This document shows positions 13,031 through 25,088 of a stretch of 64,000 nt of DNA, piece by piece. The stretch spans positions 6,839,329-6,903,328 of the forward strand of contig JAUPFP010000004.1 in assembly GCA_036925085.1 (NCBI GenBank). Direction: 5' to 3'. The translations under genes and the position numbers were made by a program. The number at the start of each line of letters is the position of its first letter. The first letter of the stretch is position 1. The notes under the pieces were generated by a model. That model saw nothing but the letters and a program-made list of their open reading frames with translations, did no database searches and was not told the origin of the DNA. This DNA is from Brachycybe producta. Its lineage: Eukaryota; Arthropoda; Diplopoda; Playtdesmida; Andrognathidae.

Positions 13031-13389
13031 AAACTAAAACATACATATTTGCTATCTAGAAATAACGGGACACGTCCTTAATAGCACTAAAAAAGTGGCG
13101 CCAAATATGCAAATATGTATGCTTAGGATTTGATATTGACATTCATTATTAACATTTTTAGAGATTTGTCTTTTTTTTTAAAAAAAAATAATTCATAACT
13201 CGTGATTACTCTTTGTTTTTTTGTTAGCAAAAAAAAAAAGATATGCAAATATTTTTAATTTATTCTACTGCTTCAAGTAAACTTGTAATTACTTTTATTA
13301 GTCGATTATAAAAAGGTTGGTCTTTTACTTTACTTTTCACATGAACAGGTGCTTTACATAAAGGCGAGTTCACAATACTCAACAAATTA
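13031..13389. repeat. Direct repeat, left copy flanking a LINE
   Basis: About 357 bases starting AAACTAAAACATACATATTT and ending CTCAACAAATTA. It is repeated with roughly nine-tenths identity at 13710-14051. Its last base abuts the truncated 5' end of the LINE fragment. Shared marks: ACGGGACACGTCCTTAA, GGCGCCAAATATGC, CATGAACAGGTGCTTTAC. Confidence 0.92.
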
Positions 13390-13709
13390 CAGGGACAGCT
13401 CATAAAGCACTATGAATGGTTAGGGCAGACCACTCTTAAGAAAATTAGGAAGATTTTTGCTAGGACAGATTCATATTATTGGTCTTTTTTTCCCCTAGAG
13501 TTATAAGACAATGGAACTCTCTTCCTGAGGAAGTGGTGAATTCGGATAACTTTGTTTTGTGGGAATGACATTTGTATATTCATTTTGTTTTTATATATGT
13601 GCATGTACATGTGCTTGACAATGCTTAATGCTGCATATGGACTTTTATGTCCCTCTGCCATAGGCCTGTTTGGCTGCTAGCAGAGTACTAATTGTAATTG
13701 TATTTGTAA
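13390..13709 (+). pseudogene. LINE family 1, 3' end fragment between direct repeats
   Basis: 5'-truncated LINE end beginning CATAAAGCACTATGAATGG, continuing through GAAGATTTTTGCTAGGACAG, the decayed WNSLPEE coding motif (AATGGAACTCTCTTCCTGAG) and the 3' untranslated region, to the tail CTAATTGTAATTGTATTTGT. Exactly flanked by the ~350-base direct repeat. Confidence 0.88.
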
Positions 13710-14051
13710 AAACTAAAACATACATATTTGCTAGAAATAACGGGACACGTCCTTAACACTAAAAAAACTGGCGCCAAATATGCAAATATGTATGCTTAGG
13801 ATTTGATATTGACATTCATTATTAACATTTTTAGAGATTTGTCTTTTTTTTTTAAAAAAAAGTAACATAACTCGTGGTTACTCTGCTTTTTTCTTAAAAA
13901 ATATGCAAATATTTTTAATTTATTCTACTGCTACAGGTAAACTTGCAATTACTTTTATTAGTCGATTATAAAAAAGGTTGGTCTTTCACTCTTAATTTTC
14001 ACATGAACAGGTGCTTTACATAAAAGCGAGTTCACAATGCTCAACAAATTA
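13710..14051. repeat. Direct repeat, right copy flanking a LINE
   Basis: Begins immediately after the LINE tail and ends CTCAACAAATTA, where unrelated sequence (GTGTTATG) starts. Differs from the left copy by substitutions and a few indels in T/A runs. Confidence 0.92.
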
Positions 14052-14330
14052 GTGTTATGTTGCACAACCTTTGGTGCGCAACCTTAAAATCTAGACACTT
14101 TTCAACCATACAACCAACATTTCCATCAAACTCGCCAATAATTTCTCTATTCAAGACTATCTTCCTAATTAGTTGTTACAACCAATTAGGAAGATAATCT
14201 TGAATAGAAATTACACAACAACAAAATAAAAAATTTCATAATTTTCACAACACAAGACATGCAATAGTAATCATTGGTGTTGGTTACTATTGCACAATAT
14301 TTTAAGTTTTTCTGCAGTAGTGTGACCCCA
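14052..14330. mobile_element. Hairpin-rich segment, possible MITE
   Basis: Contains a 22-24 base inverted repeat (ATTCAAGACTATCTTCCTAA against TTAGGAAGATAATCTTGAAT, about 14151-14205) inside a wider region that also pairs TGCAATAGTAATC with GGTTACTATTGCA. No boundaries proven. Confidence 0.45.
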
Positions 14331-15408
14331 GCTTAAGATCTTTTTTCTTAAAAAGAAACAAAGGGGGGGGGGTGTCACAATTTTGAAGCATGTCGTATTA
14401 ACTGTCCTATATAATAATTCTGAAAACTACGGAATGGCAAGAATTTTAATAAGAAAAGCAGAAATAATGAAGCGGGGGGGGGGGGGGGGGGTCATTGGCA
14501 CAAAAATTCCTTTCTCACTTATTTCTGAAACGTAAGCGACTATGAGTCTTGCTGTCACTGGACATAACTAAAGTAAATTATCTTACATGTATGTGGCCAA
14601 TTCAAATACAAGTAACCCTATAAAAACCAATAAAAGGATAACCCAAACGATAGTGGAAATGACACACTTCTTATTAAACTTATTAAGTCTCATTCAACCC
14701 TACAACCTTACACTTAAAATCTTTATATCACCAAATGACAAAACTAATGAAAAAATCTTCAGCGAACCTTGCAACTCTACACTGTGACAAAAGACAACGC
14801 CCAGATTAAAACCGAATCACCTATAGAGTTCTTTCTAATGTGTTAAATATTTCTGATGCATATATTTCAATCCTATTTCAACTATATAGTACTGTATATA
14901 CAGCATAGTTCTCTAAATTATGGCCCTTGAGCTGACGGCTGATATGATTTGTCCGGTCAGCAACAAAAATCGTGCACATTTATATTTGTACGATTTTTGT
15001 TGCTGAAAAGTAAAATAAATATAATTGAGAAACAAATACAAATTATATAAATTTATATCGAATCTCTAACCCCAAACTGCTACAGGAAACTTTTAATAGA
15101 GGTGTTGCTTTTTTCTAAAACAGTTACAACTTTAGATATAAGTCAAAATTTATATGTTCATTTGCAATTTGGACAAATTGCATTATTTGGTAAAATGATT
15201 TTTGAAAAAAAAAAACCGTATTCGCAAGAATGAAACCAAAATACAGGAAACCATCATACTATTAATATGGGATTCAAGGAAGCCAATAATCAAAAAAGTT
15301 TACGTTGATGTTTAAATATAAAATCATATCAGAAATTTTATTACCAGTCTAACAGATTGCATCATTTTGATGTAATACCAAACATGATGTTTTGTTAATA
15401 TTAACTCA
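14331..15408. other. Gene-poor stretch with G runs
   Basis: G8 near 14366 and G17 near 14475. A 16-base inverted repeat CAGCAACAAAAATCGT / ACGATTTTTGTTGCTG at about 14958-15004. No gene. Confidence 0.45.
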
Positions 15409-15640
15409 CTAGTGGGGTAACCCGTCAAAAATGACGCGGGTAATCCGTCATACATGACGGGACATTCTAGTTCAAATATTTTATTCAAATACTGAAAGTC
15501 ACTCAATGAAGGACGTTTCTTTCTCCCCTCTCCCCCACTGCCTTCACATACATGTATGTTTGCTTAAAGGTTTTTGTCCTTGTTTGTACAGCGTTATACA
15601 CAGACAGATAGACGTACAAAGCTTAATATATATATAATAA
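15409..15640 (-). mobile_element. Short Helitron, near-complete, minus strand
   Basis: On the minus strand starts TATATATTAAGCTTTGTACG, contains GTATAACGCTGTACAAAC and ends with two CCGTCA-type hairpins, then TTACCCCACTAG. About 230 bases, non-autonomous. Same 5' and 3' marks as the cluster at 30321-31609. Confidence 0.75.
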
Positions 15641-18171
15641 TAAAATAGAATAGAATAATAGACTTATGTGTAACATACAAAACAGTGTAACTGTGTAAGC
15701 ATAGATGGAGCAAAAGACATGGTGTAGAATAGATTGTATATTGAAGATAAGAATGACAGTCATTGATAAATGATACTTCTCTACATCATTGTTTATGTTT
15801 TTCTACATAACGCAGAAGAAATTTCCATTTTCAAAATCACAAAAGACCATTTTTGTTAGGTGATTTTAAATAGTTGCTGTTATTCAAAATTAAGAAAATA
15901 AATTGATATAGCCCTTCTAAATCCTTTATAAGTTAGTTGAAGTCCCATTCCTAAGTTTTTCGCCCAAAACATTAAAAATATTTAAAAAAAATAATTAATT
16001 ACTTAATTTATTAATTAGATTTTCACAACGTTACAACAGAATGAAGCCACTAAACAACTTGCAAAAGATTTTTTTCAAGTGACTGATATAATTCAGGAAA
16101 ATCCGTCCAAAAATATATTTAATTTTTGTCCATTTTCCTTCAAATCCAGAAACAACATTAAATTATTCACTGTGTTTCAGACTTTTTATCAATCCTGAAA
16201 CGTTTTTTTGCCCCGAATACAATAAATACTACACAGTCCATATTTTGATATTTAATTGTTAAGAAGAAGCAAAAACTACGAAGCCTTTCAAACGAATTTA
16301 ATGCTATCTTTTAAAAGTGTAAAATATTACAGAAAAATGGGAAACATCTCAGAAATGAGAGCAACTGTTCCATTTTATATAAACGGTTTATGTACATTGT
16401 AGCTTAGTGTATCCCCACATTTTGGTGTCAATGGAAAGGTAATCACAACACTGTAGTAACTTTTAGGCAGTAAATTTAAGGTGAAAATTCAAGAAAAATA
16501 CTTAGCACTTAAAATCTTTACACATTGTTGTACAACCTGTTTAATAAAAGCACACTCGAACAAAATTTGTCATTATATTACTTGAACCTTGGTAAGAAGG
16601 TTTAAGTTGAAGAGTAATCAAAGTGTTTTATAATATAATATACAAGTGCATGTAGTTATAATAGAAGAAGAGGCTAATGTTCGTTTAATATTTATACGTT
16701 TCAAAATGAACATTTTATGGCCTTTACCACATTTTTCTCTTCACGCTGTAAGAAAAGCTTAATATTCGGTAATTTTCAAACTGCAATAAAAATTTATTTT
16801 TTTAAAGAATCCCAACATGAAAAAGGAAACAAGTTTGACTTTTCTATTACATTTTTAATTTTCCTGAAATTTATTGAGAGAAATAAAAAAATTGGTTCAA
16901 TAAAAATTGTAGACTAAAAACGTGGCCACATACAACACATGAGAAAACAAAAGAGGCAACACATTTAAATCATAAGCTTATACTACAATCAGTTTTCTTG
17001 TTTTTTCAAGAATTTATAAATATTCATAACTAACATAAAATAAAAAAAACAAAACAAAACTCCTATAGCAATTTTATAGTAAAAATGATTATATGGCAAA
17101 TAAACATCTATAAAATAAAATGTCAATTATTTGGCAGACGTTTATTTTCAGTAAACTTAACACATACAGAAAAATAAAAAATTGCATAAAACAAAACACA
17201 CACACACTGGAGTTTGAACGTGAAATGAATCACAAAATGCAAACATTGTAAAGTTTAAGACGTTTAAGGGCCTCTATAACTAAATTCATATGCAAATTTC
17301 ATATAAAGAGAAAAAGAAAAGTGAACAATAAAAATTGTATTGTCGATTCATATCATCTTGTAATCCTTTTCCAATGGTGCAGAAAAAAAAATAAGAGAGA
17401 GAGTGAGAAAGAGAAAAAAAAATGCATATATTCTTTTTATCTAGAGTTTTATATGTGTGTGTGTGTGTGTGAGGATTTTTGTGACAAAAAAAATTTTTTT
17501 TGAAGAGTTTTTGAGTGTTGAAATCCGGAGACCAAACACACACGCGCACGCTCACATACATGCAGAAAAAAAAGATTAATGCAAACTTTGAAGGAATTCA
17601 CAAAATACACAGAATACTTGACATTTTTTTTTCTTTTTCTTTCTTCCTTTCATCCTTTCATTCTCAACACGTTTTGACATTGCATATATTGGGTCTTATA
17701 TAAAGAAGAGACTGGATAGGAATTTATATACTTCTGATTTTTTTTTTATCTGTCATTTACTTAATGATTCACATCAGAAATGCATCTTTTATTACAAATG
17801 CTTCATTTCCTTTTTTTTTTCTATTCGTTTTTACTTAAAAAATAAAAATTCACCGCCTTTCACCAACTTTGAACACTTGAGAATTTTTTTTTGCAATCTT
17901 TAAAATATATAACTCCAATTCCATGTTGCGAAGAACAAAAGTGTAATGACGACAAAATAAATGCTTACTTAACACATCAAATTGTACTGTTTCGTTGTGT
18001 GTCAATAACTTAAATCTTACTTGAGGTATATTACAGGATGGATAAATAAAAGGCATCCTCTGATCTATAGCTTTTACGAGTATTTTCTAAAGGAGTAGGG
18101 TTTCCATTACCGGTCACCTTATAGCATTGCTGGTTTTTTGGCAATGCAGCGTTACCGAAAACGGTAATTCA
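15641..18171. other. Gene-poor AT-rich stretch
   Basis: Homopolymers, a short GT run near 17456 and GA-rich patches. A CACTTGAAC-type remnant may lie near 16580. No exon or element with clear ends. 18070-18170 has local inverted pieces (ACCGGT; GTTACCGAAAACGGTAA). Confidence 0.4.
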
Positions 18172-18482
18172 CTTCAACTCAACTCAGTACACTTGCAATC
18201 AGCTTAAAAGCCACGTGGAAGGGGGACAGTTCCAGATCACAAATTATTGTCATTCAGGTAAAACAAGACATCATTGTTAAATTAAAATCGTCCTAACAAA
18301 CGAACTAACTATCAATTGGAAGAAATTCCATAGTCTAATAACATTCGGGGGAAAAAGACCAAAAATATTGCCTCAGTTCTAGCCATTAATTTTTTTAAAG
18401 TATTTGAATGCCCATGCCTTCCCTTTACGAGGATGTATATTTAATAAGTCATTAAGTAGGGCAATATTATCATCTGCCCAGT
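18172..18482 (-). pseudogene. LINE family 2, 3' end
   Basis: On the minus strand the decayed frame carries GHSNTLKKLMARTEA and then FFPRM before the WNS-type motif, the usual LINE C-terminus (R..Y..FF..R.I..WNSLP). The 3' region is CCACGTGGCTTTTAAGCTG, then a tail of GAGTTGAGTTGAAG. Related copies at 23272-23408 and 24781-25088. Confidence 0.75.
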
Positions 18483-18639
18483 AAACGTCTGAAAAGGGCA
18501 AGGCTTTGGTTATTTCTTTGGCCTGCTAATGATTCCCATTTTAGTCAGACCAAGTAACAAACCTAATAGAAATTGATGACGTTCATAAAAGGACGGAGGA
18601 AAAAAAATTCTAATGCTGAGCACAGTTGCCCGTGATCAA
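18483..18639. other. Short unassigned stretch
   Basis: 18545-18625 resembles in reverse the piece at 12155-12200 (CCTCCG...CCTTTTATGA), probably an old MITE fragment. Confidence 0.3.
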
Positions 18640-18968
18640 TTCTAGTTTAATTTTGCTACTATTATCCCCTCCCATTTTTATATTTAAAAGAGAAAATGAG
18701 TTTTTCATTTTCTCTGGTGTGCGCATGCGCGTCGTTTGTTCCTTTTTTACTCCTTTCATTTCAATTTCAGTCACCCCCTCCCACGTATTCCCCTCCAAGT
18801 TTCTGTCCCCCTTCTACACTTTCCAACCTTTTTCCCTCTCCAATTTAAAAGCATGGTGTTCTTGGATGGGGAGTGTGCAACACATAGTTGACCTTGAGAA
18901 AAAAAAGCGGTTCATTTATTGTACAGCATTAATTACACACACACAGAGACCTGGCTTAATATATATGT
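18640..18968 (-). mobile_element. Helitron-like fragment, minus strand
   Basis: Minus strand begins ATATATTAAGCCAGGTCTC and contains CTCAAGGTCAACTATGTGTT and GCGCATGCGCACACC, all shared with the cluster at 30663-31325. A normal CTAG hairpin end is missing. Confidence 0.55.
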
Positions 18969-19054
18969 AATTTTACTGAAACACTGGTAAGGCCCATGTA
19001 ACAAAATAGACCTTGTATTACGGGTTTAAAGGTAATGATGAGAATTTCAACTGA

Positions 19055-19200
19055 TGAAAAACAGAACACACGTGCCCCTCCCCCCCCGGCCTATTCACTA
19101 TCATAGGTGGGGGGAACCACTTTTCTTTATATTTTTCACCAGTTCAAATTTTCAAAAAGTTCAAATTTTCACCACAATGGAAACAAGGCCTAAAGGTAAA
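19055..19200. mobile_element. Fragment of AAGGCCTTGTTTCCA-type MITE
   Basis: TTTTCACCACAATGGAAACA followed by AGGCCTA, with CTATCATAGGTGGGGG, matches the complete copy at 55400-55557. Confidence 0.55.
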
Positions 19201-20082
19201 AACTCTTGCAAGCAGAAATCTAGTGGGAATCCCCCCCCCCTCCTTCCGCTTTTTTATTTCTATTTTCTGCTTTCTTTCATACATTTGTAATCCAAGCCTT
19301 ATTCATTTTTTTTAAATAACGTGTTTTACACGAGCCTCCTGATATAGTTGTGTGCAGAATTATTTTTTTTTACAATTTCACTGAATTCCCCAAAAAAATA
19401 TACAACAACAGTGCCCACATACAGAGAGTACTTTGAATGAAATACTAGACTACAGCATATGATGATGTACATTGTACAATATATTTAACTTAAATATATT
19501 GCATCTCTTTCTCAACATATCAATTCCTTCCCCCCCCCCCTCACCACCACTCACACCCACACAAACAAAATCTCTGTCAGAATATAAGTCAATAAACTCA
19601 AAACATACTACATGTGTACATGTATAGAGTTGCAGCAAGGCAATAGACAACGGAAACGAAAAGAGTGGATGGATTTCCTTCCGCTTCATTAGATGGATAT
19701 GCACAAAGAATATTTGAGAGAAAGAAGGAAGATAGAAAAAGGGGACGGGGAGACTCTGTTTATATTGATAGATTTCATCTCATTGTACACATACACACAA
19801 TGTCATCTTTGTTGGTCTCTCTCTCTCCACATTAAGCAAAAGCAATTCATATTGATTTGTTATTGGAAATGGACAAATAAGATGAATAGTGACTCATCAT
19901 CACAAGGGAACCAAAAATTTTTATCAGACAGAACAAACCACTTGTAATTGGTTCTACAAAACTCAATTTAAGCTTACTTATCAATAAAGCTTAGCTTGGT
20001 TTCTGAATTTGAAAGCAACCATGCCGATATATGAGTTTGTATATCTATAATGTCCAAATTTAAAAAAAAAGGAAACTTGGCA
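19201..20082. other. Gene-poor stretch
   Basis: C10 runs near 19230 and 19530, CT-rich patches. No gene supported. Confidence 0.4.
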
Positions 20083-20247
20083 CTTGAACATCAACTTGAA
20101 CCCTGACAACAGGGTTTTAATTCTCACAACAGGGTCCTTATACACACAAAACAATTTTTATTGATTCCTCTTCGAAGATTGTTTTAATATGTTGAACCTT
20201 TTGCTCAGAGGATACAAATTGAATTTCAAGTGGCAAAGTTACCTTCT
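20083..20247. mobile_element. MITE, CACTTGAAC type
   Basis: Left GGCACTTGAACATCAAC and right AATTTCAAGTGGCAAAG are inverted; central GACAACAGGGTTTTAATTC. Similar to 4133-4262 and 22235-22370. Confidence 0.55.
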
Positions 20248-20714
20248 TTTGCAGTGAATCTTGGCTCTGAAAATTTACAAACTTGGTTTTGCCATACGTT
20301 ATTTAGCATAACATTTTACAATAAAATTTAAAAATATTTTTCTGTTGTTGTGCTGCTTACAAAGGCTTGAATTTTTTTATAAAATTTGGAAAAAAAGTGT
20401 TATTTCTTAATTTTTGCATGGTGTAGTGTGGTGTGCTGTGACTACAATGAAAAATGAGTTCTTCACTCAAGTCTCTTAGAGATAAATTAGCATACATTAT
20501 CGTCCACTGTTGATCAGATTAAAAAAACTAACTAAAACAAAATGCAATCTTATGAACTTATGAATTATAACTTAAGAAGCTGACTTAGGAATGCTCCACA
20601 AATGCTGAAAAAACAAGCAGAAAACTTAAACAAAAAAATCAAGCTGTATTTCAGTGTAAACATCACTTTTTTCTGCATACATTCAGTCAAATAAATAGAA
20701 GAGAATTACTCAAA

Positions 20715-20791
20715 TTAAATAAATTCCTTTTTAAGTGAATTTTTTTTCTTCGGCATGAGTAAAATGTCAATAAATCTCTGGATACTCTGTT
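20715..20791 (-). CDS. Candidate terminal coding exon
   Basis: After a strong acceptor (TTGTTTTTTTTTTCAG) the minus strand stays open in phase 1 for 24 codons and then reaches TAA. The peptide starts QSIQRFIDILLMP and ends NSLKKEFI, with a basic run between. In this phase it would follow the 36219-36305 exon directly with a Glu codon at the junction. A second frame (phase 0) is also open here for longer, so the frame is not proven. A possible polyadenylation signal AATAAA on the minus strand lies roughly 560 bases downstream. A plus-strand LINE fragment begins about 25 bases upstream of the acceptor, so a transposon-derived splice site is an alternative. Confidence 0.3.
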
Positions 20792-20815
20792 CTGAAAAAA
20801 AAAACAAGATAACAA

Positions 20816-21361
20816 AGATTGACAGATGACCTTTGTTGGAAAAAACACATTGATGGTGTTACTGGGAAAGCTCTACAAATGCTATGTTTTAGTCAAAGGA
20901 CATTGGGCACCTGCCCAGCTAAAGTTAAAACTATTGCCTATCAAGCACTCACACTCACTTAGTTGAAATGGTTCAGCATAAGGCAGCTAGGTTTGTTTGT
21001 GGCAGGCATAAATTTACAGATAGTGTCACTGAGATGCTGTCAGTGCTACAATGGCATAGTTTGGCACATCACAGGGTTGAGTTAAGTTTGTAATTGTTTT
21101 AAAAAATTACACGTGGTGATTGTCCTCAACCACAGTCTAGTGATGTTCATAAAGCACTATACATGGGCAGGGCTGACCAATCTAGAAAAATTCGGGAGAT
21201 TTTTGCTAGGACAGATTCATATTATTGGTCTTTTTCCCCCTAGAGTTATAAGACAATGGAACTCTCTTCCGGAGGAAGTGGTGAATTTGGATAATTTTGT
21301 TTTGTGGAATTGACAATTGTATATTAATTTTGTTTTTATATATGTGCATGTGTATGTGCTT
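20816..21361 (+). pseudogene. LINE family 1, RT C-terminal remnant and 3' region
   Basis: The longest LINE coding trace. It translates TDDLCWKKHIDGVTGKAL, then GTCPAKVKTIAYQAL, then after an internal deletion the QHKAARFVC block, and finally PPRVIRQWNSLPEEVV with LDNFVLWN before the stop at 21313. This order (LxWxxHI, K.AY..LVRP, AARF, RVI..WNSLP) is the established C-terminal layout of CR1/L2/Jockey-like LINE ORF2. Frameshifts and the missing LEYCSSVW segment show it is dead. Ends early at GACAATACTTA and abuts an inverted piece of its own family. Confidence 0.85.
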
Positions 21362-21426
21362 GACAATACTTAGTTACAATTACAATTAGTACTCTGCTAG
21401 CAGCCAAATAGGCCTATGGCAGAGAG
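21362..21426 (-). pseudogene. Inverted LINE family 1 terminus
   Basis: TTACAATTACAATTAGTACT then CTAGCAGCCAAATAGGCC is the last ~60 bases of family 1 on the minus strand, placed tail to tail with the plus-strand fragment. Confidence 0.8.
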
Positions 21427-23020
21427 TGACCAAATAGAAAGAAGTTTCCAATAATTTCAACTTTTTTTTACTACCTACTTTCAGGCATGGCCAATTCAAG
21501 TCAAGAGACAACAGAACAACCAGAGTTGTATTCCATTGTTTTGCTTTTTATTTGCATATTTTGAAATTTCTACATATAAATGTTTTTAATTAAAATTTTC
21601 ACAAACACACACACTGTTCAGTGTGATGAAAAAACAATACTCATGAGAAATTTTATATCAAGAAGCATTACATTTTATTCGTGAATATGCTCAGGAAGAT
21701 TTTTATTCATTATCATACACAATCTCCTGCTTTTACGAAAATATGCTATGTTGGAACTGCAAAACTTAAATGCAATTCAAATAAGCAAGTAATACAGTAC
21801 ATCCATTTTTACAATGAAATAACAATAAAATAAACAAGTTGGTATCCATTTTTCATTAATAAGATTAATCTCAGACCCTCAATAGTTGAAAAACAACATT
21901 CATAAAGAATTATTTTTAATTATGAAGAGTAATTACTTTAATTAATGAGAGGCTTACATTATATAGTTATTCAAATCCAGGCATTGTAGGACAAGCAAAA
22001 TAAAAATGCATGCAGCTGATTTTACTTTTAATAAACAAAATTCCTTAAGTACAGAGTACTGCACTACTGTAATGTGGCAGAATACATGTAGAAGTCCCAC
22101 TGAGAATTCAATTTCCTCATTGTATTAGAGAAAAAAGAATTAAATTCATTATCTAAAGGCCGGTCGTTGGTATTTTATGGGAAAATAATCAACTAAGCAT
22201 TTTAAAGGCTCAAATTCAAGAAGATGACTTTTGCACTTAAAACTTTAATTTGAACACTCAAAAAAAAGTCTTAACAACCTCACTTGTTTGAGTACCTTTG
22301 AAAAGCGTTTATTTTTCTTTTATACTGTAACCCTGCTCAGAGGATTCAAGTTGAAATTCAAGTGAAATTTCTTGAATTTGGGTTTAAGATGTATTTTAAT
22401 CAGAGATACTGCATACATTATAACCCTAGTAGCAATTCTAATGTATTGTCATTTCCTTAGTTATGACAGGTCATCTGTCAAACATATAACCAATGGATCG
22501 ATTTCATATGGATATCAATAGTGCACATGATGCACACATGAAATATTCGTTGTGTTATTTGGACTTAAAGGTTTTATACAGTACGCCCCAGAACAAATGT
22601 GGAAATCGGTTACCACAGTAATGAGTAGCAAAGCTAAAAAAAAATGCTACATGTATAAAACTTTAGTTCACTGTTTGCAACATGTCAAAATGTAATTGTA
22701 AAAAAACTTGCATAGAGTTAAAACAGTGGTAATTAAAATTTAAAAAAACAATGATTTCAATTTTAATGGTTGAAAGAAAACAAATCTTTAAACCTTGTTT
22801 TAAATTTATTTACTTTTTTAATACTATTTCAATTAATTCCATTTTTGTACAACTTGCATTGTGATATGTTGTTAACCTTAAGTTTCAAATATGTAGCCTG
22901 CATTATTGCTTCAGAAATAGTCAACTTTAAACAATATCGGTCAGTGGGTGGCGGATTGGTCATAGGTATCAAACACACTTTGATAATAGACTGAGACATT
23001 GGTTCTATGACTTATTATAG
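21427..23020. other. Gene-poor AT-rich stretch
   Basis: Contains a CACTTGAAC-type MITE at about 22235-22370 (GCACTTAAAAC... / GAAATTCAAGTGAAAT). No exon supported. Confidence 0.4.
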
Positions 23021-23025
23021 ATGAG

Positions 23026-23505
23026 CGTTTCCCAAATGGGGTTCAATGGAACCCTGGGGTTCCCGTGAAGAAAAAGTAAGGGTTCTGTCATAATAGTAAA
23101 ATAATTTAAATTTTACATTAAGTAGTTAGAGCATGTCCATCTTCAGACATTTCCATTTCCATAAAAATTATTAAACGTACATCTGATACCCAAAATTATC
23201 GTTTAAGATTACGTGCCTATTATTTTTTTATCCATGTCTACTTTTTCTGACATTTTTCTTACTCCGTATATTCAATTCAATTCAACTCAGTACACCTGCA
23301 ATCGGCTTAAAAGCCATGTGGCAGGGGGGAGAGGGGTTTCTCCTGATCACAAATAATTGTCATTCAGGTAAAACAAGACATCATTGTTAAATTGAAATCA
23401 TCCTAACAAAGAACTATATTATTCTAGAGTACTATTGGGGTTCTGTATATTTTAAAGATCATAAAAGGGTTCCACAGTCAAATAAAATTGGGAAACACAG
23501 GTAGA
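23026..23505. mobile_element. hAT-like MITE interrupted by a LINE
   Basis: Left end GCGTTTCCCAAATGGGG and right end ATTGGGAAACACAG are inverted; internal GGGGTTCC and GGGTTCCAC also pair. GTTTCCCAA-type ends are common in hAT MITEs. A LINE family 2 fragment (23272-23408) lies inside. Confidence 0.5.
23272..23408 (-). pseudogene. LINE family 2, 3' end
   Basis: TTCAATTCAATTCAACTCAG tail (minus orientation), then GCAATCGGCTTAAAAGCCA and CATTCAGGTAAAACAAGAC. Non-coding 3' part only. Confidence 0.78.
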
Positions 23506-24179
23506 GATTCCTAGACGAATATTCCAAACACAATTCAGACAAAGATAAATTTTTAAAAGCATTTTTTTTTAAATAGTTTGTCATTAAATTTGTTTGCTTG
23601 CCTTAGTTTATCATAGTTCTAATTTCAATTTCAACTAAAATTTTTGAAAAATGTTTTGGAAGCTTTAAAATGAATTTGCACAAGCGTCATTGCAATACCA
23701 TGCCATGAAAACCTAAACTGTGAACTTGGAGCCTAAACATACTAGAAGTCTAAAAGAAATATTGATTTTTCCATCCACCAATCTCTGACAAGCTAAACGC
23801 CATTTGGTAAATTACATGAAATTATCGATTTGGTTCAAACCTAGGTTCTAGGTTCAAACAAGAATAAACAATTTACAACACTGACATCTGTCGGGATATT
23901 ACTTTAACCAATGCCCAAACAACGCTTTTGCTTTAGAGCAAATCATAGCAAGCTACCCCGAAAGTTTTTTCATTTTTTGTTTTACGCAAAGCATTATTTT
24001 TTGAGTAATTGTTTCCTTTGACCAACATTTCTTTTGCCGCCCACTTTTATTTTGGGTAATATACTTAATCAGCCAAAATAAACCTGTTTTTATTCACTTA
24101 TAATTGTTTAGTACTTCACAAAAAAAAAAATAAAAAAATTCAATAAAATTAAAAAGAAATCATTAATTTTATTGAAATT

Positions 24180-24627
24180 GTTGTTAATGCGGTTATCTTC
24201 AAAGTTGTATCTTTTTCATCAATGATAATTCGTTGCACGTGTTGTCAGAAGTGAGCTTTGTACTGTCAAATGATTTTACTCTGATCAAGCAACTTAAGCT
24301 TGTCCTGGTACGAACAGTTTTGAGCCCAAGTTGACGACGGCTCAATCTACTATTGATACTTGCGTTTTGTGGATTGTTGATGGCGACCAAAATAGCAGTA
24401 GCGACATGTGCCTTTCAGGCACTCAGCAGTTTCAATTTGGGATGGAATTGAACTAACATTGGTTCAATTCTGTGCATGATTAGCCGATTTCAACAAAGTC
24501 AATGCTCACTAATGAAAGTTTTGCCGTCTTGTTGTCGTATGTTTTGTGTGATTTCCTAAACAAAAATACCTGTTACAAATTAGTTGCTGGCTGCATGCTT
24601 TCGCACTGGTTGTTACAATACGGCACT
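24180..24627. other. Less AT-rich unassigned stretch
   Basis: Base composition is more balanced than the surroundings and minus-strand frames of 63 and 77 codons exist (24199-24390; 24509-24742). No motif is recognisable. Possibly an eroded transposon coding region. Confidence 0.3.
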
Positions 24628-24780
24628 TGCCCTTACTGGTGGCTTCATGTGCAATGAAGTTATGAAGTTGCACAGTCAGGAGCATCCATAAAAATACCTC
24701 AACGACGCCCAATCTAAATTCATTAACTTTTGCAGAACCCATTGCACACAGGAAATGAAGGCATTTTTTGTCTTACAGAC
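24628..24780. repeat. Direct repeat, left copy flanking LINE family 2
   Basis: GGTGGCTTCATGTGCAATGA ... AATGAAGGCATTTTTTGTCT. It recurs with clear but lower identity at 25089-25238 on the other side of the LINE. A matching frame is partly kept in both copies on the minus strand (MGSAKVNEFRLGVVE against MGSSNVWQFRMGVIE). Confidence 0.7.
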
Positions 24781-25088
24781 TTCAATTCAATTCAACTCAG
24801 TACACCTGCAATCAGCTTGAAAGCCATGTGGCAGGGGGGATTGCTCCCGATCACAAATGATTGACATTCGTGTAATACAAGAGATCATTGTTAAATTGAA
24901 ATCGTCCTAACAAAACGAACTATCAACTGGAAGAGAATTCCATAGTCTAATAACATTCAGGGAAAAAAAGAGCAAAAATATGCACCAGTTCTAGCCATTA
25001 ATTTTTTTAAAAGTCTTTGTGTGCCCATGCCATCCTTTACGAGGATGTGTATTCAATAAGTCATTAAGTAGGGCAATATTATCATCTG
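24781..25088 (-). pseudogene. LINE family 2, 3' end between direct repeats
   Basis: Minus strand: HGHTKTFKKING-like frame, ATTAGACTATGGAATTCTCT (WN/S motif) and the tail TGAGTTGAATTGAATTGAA. 5'-truncated at CAGATGATAAT, as in the 18.2 kb copy. Confidence 0.8.

Noticed and set aside
14475..14492. G-quadruplex or regulatory G tract
   Set aside because: Single uninterrupted G run among many similar poly-G/poly-C runs in the window; no four-run pattern.
20243..20266. 24-base phase-1 microexon on the minus strand
   Set aside because: Its donor lies in the terminus of a MITE and it would fall downstream of a terminal exon; too short to trust.
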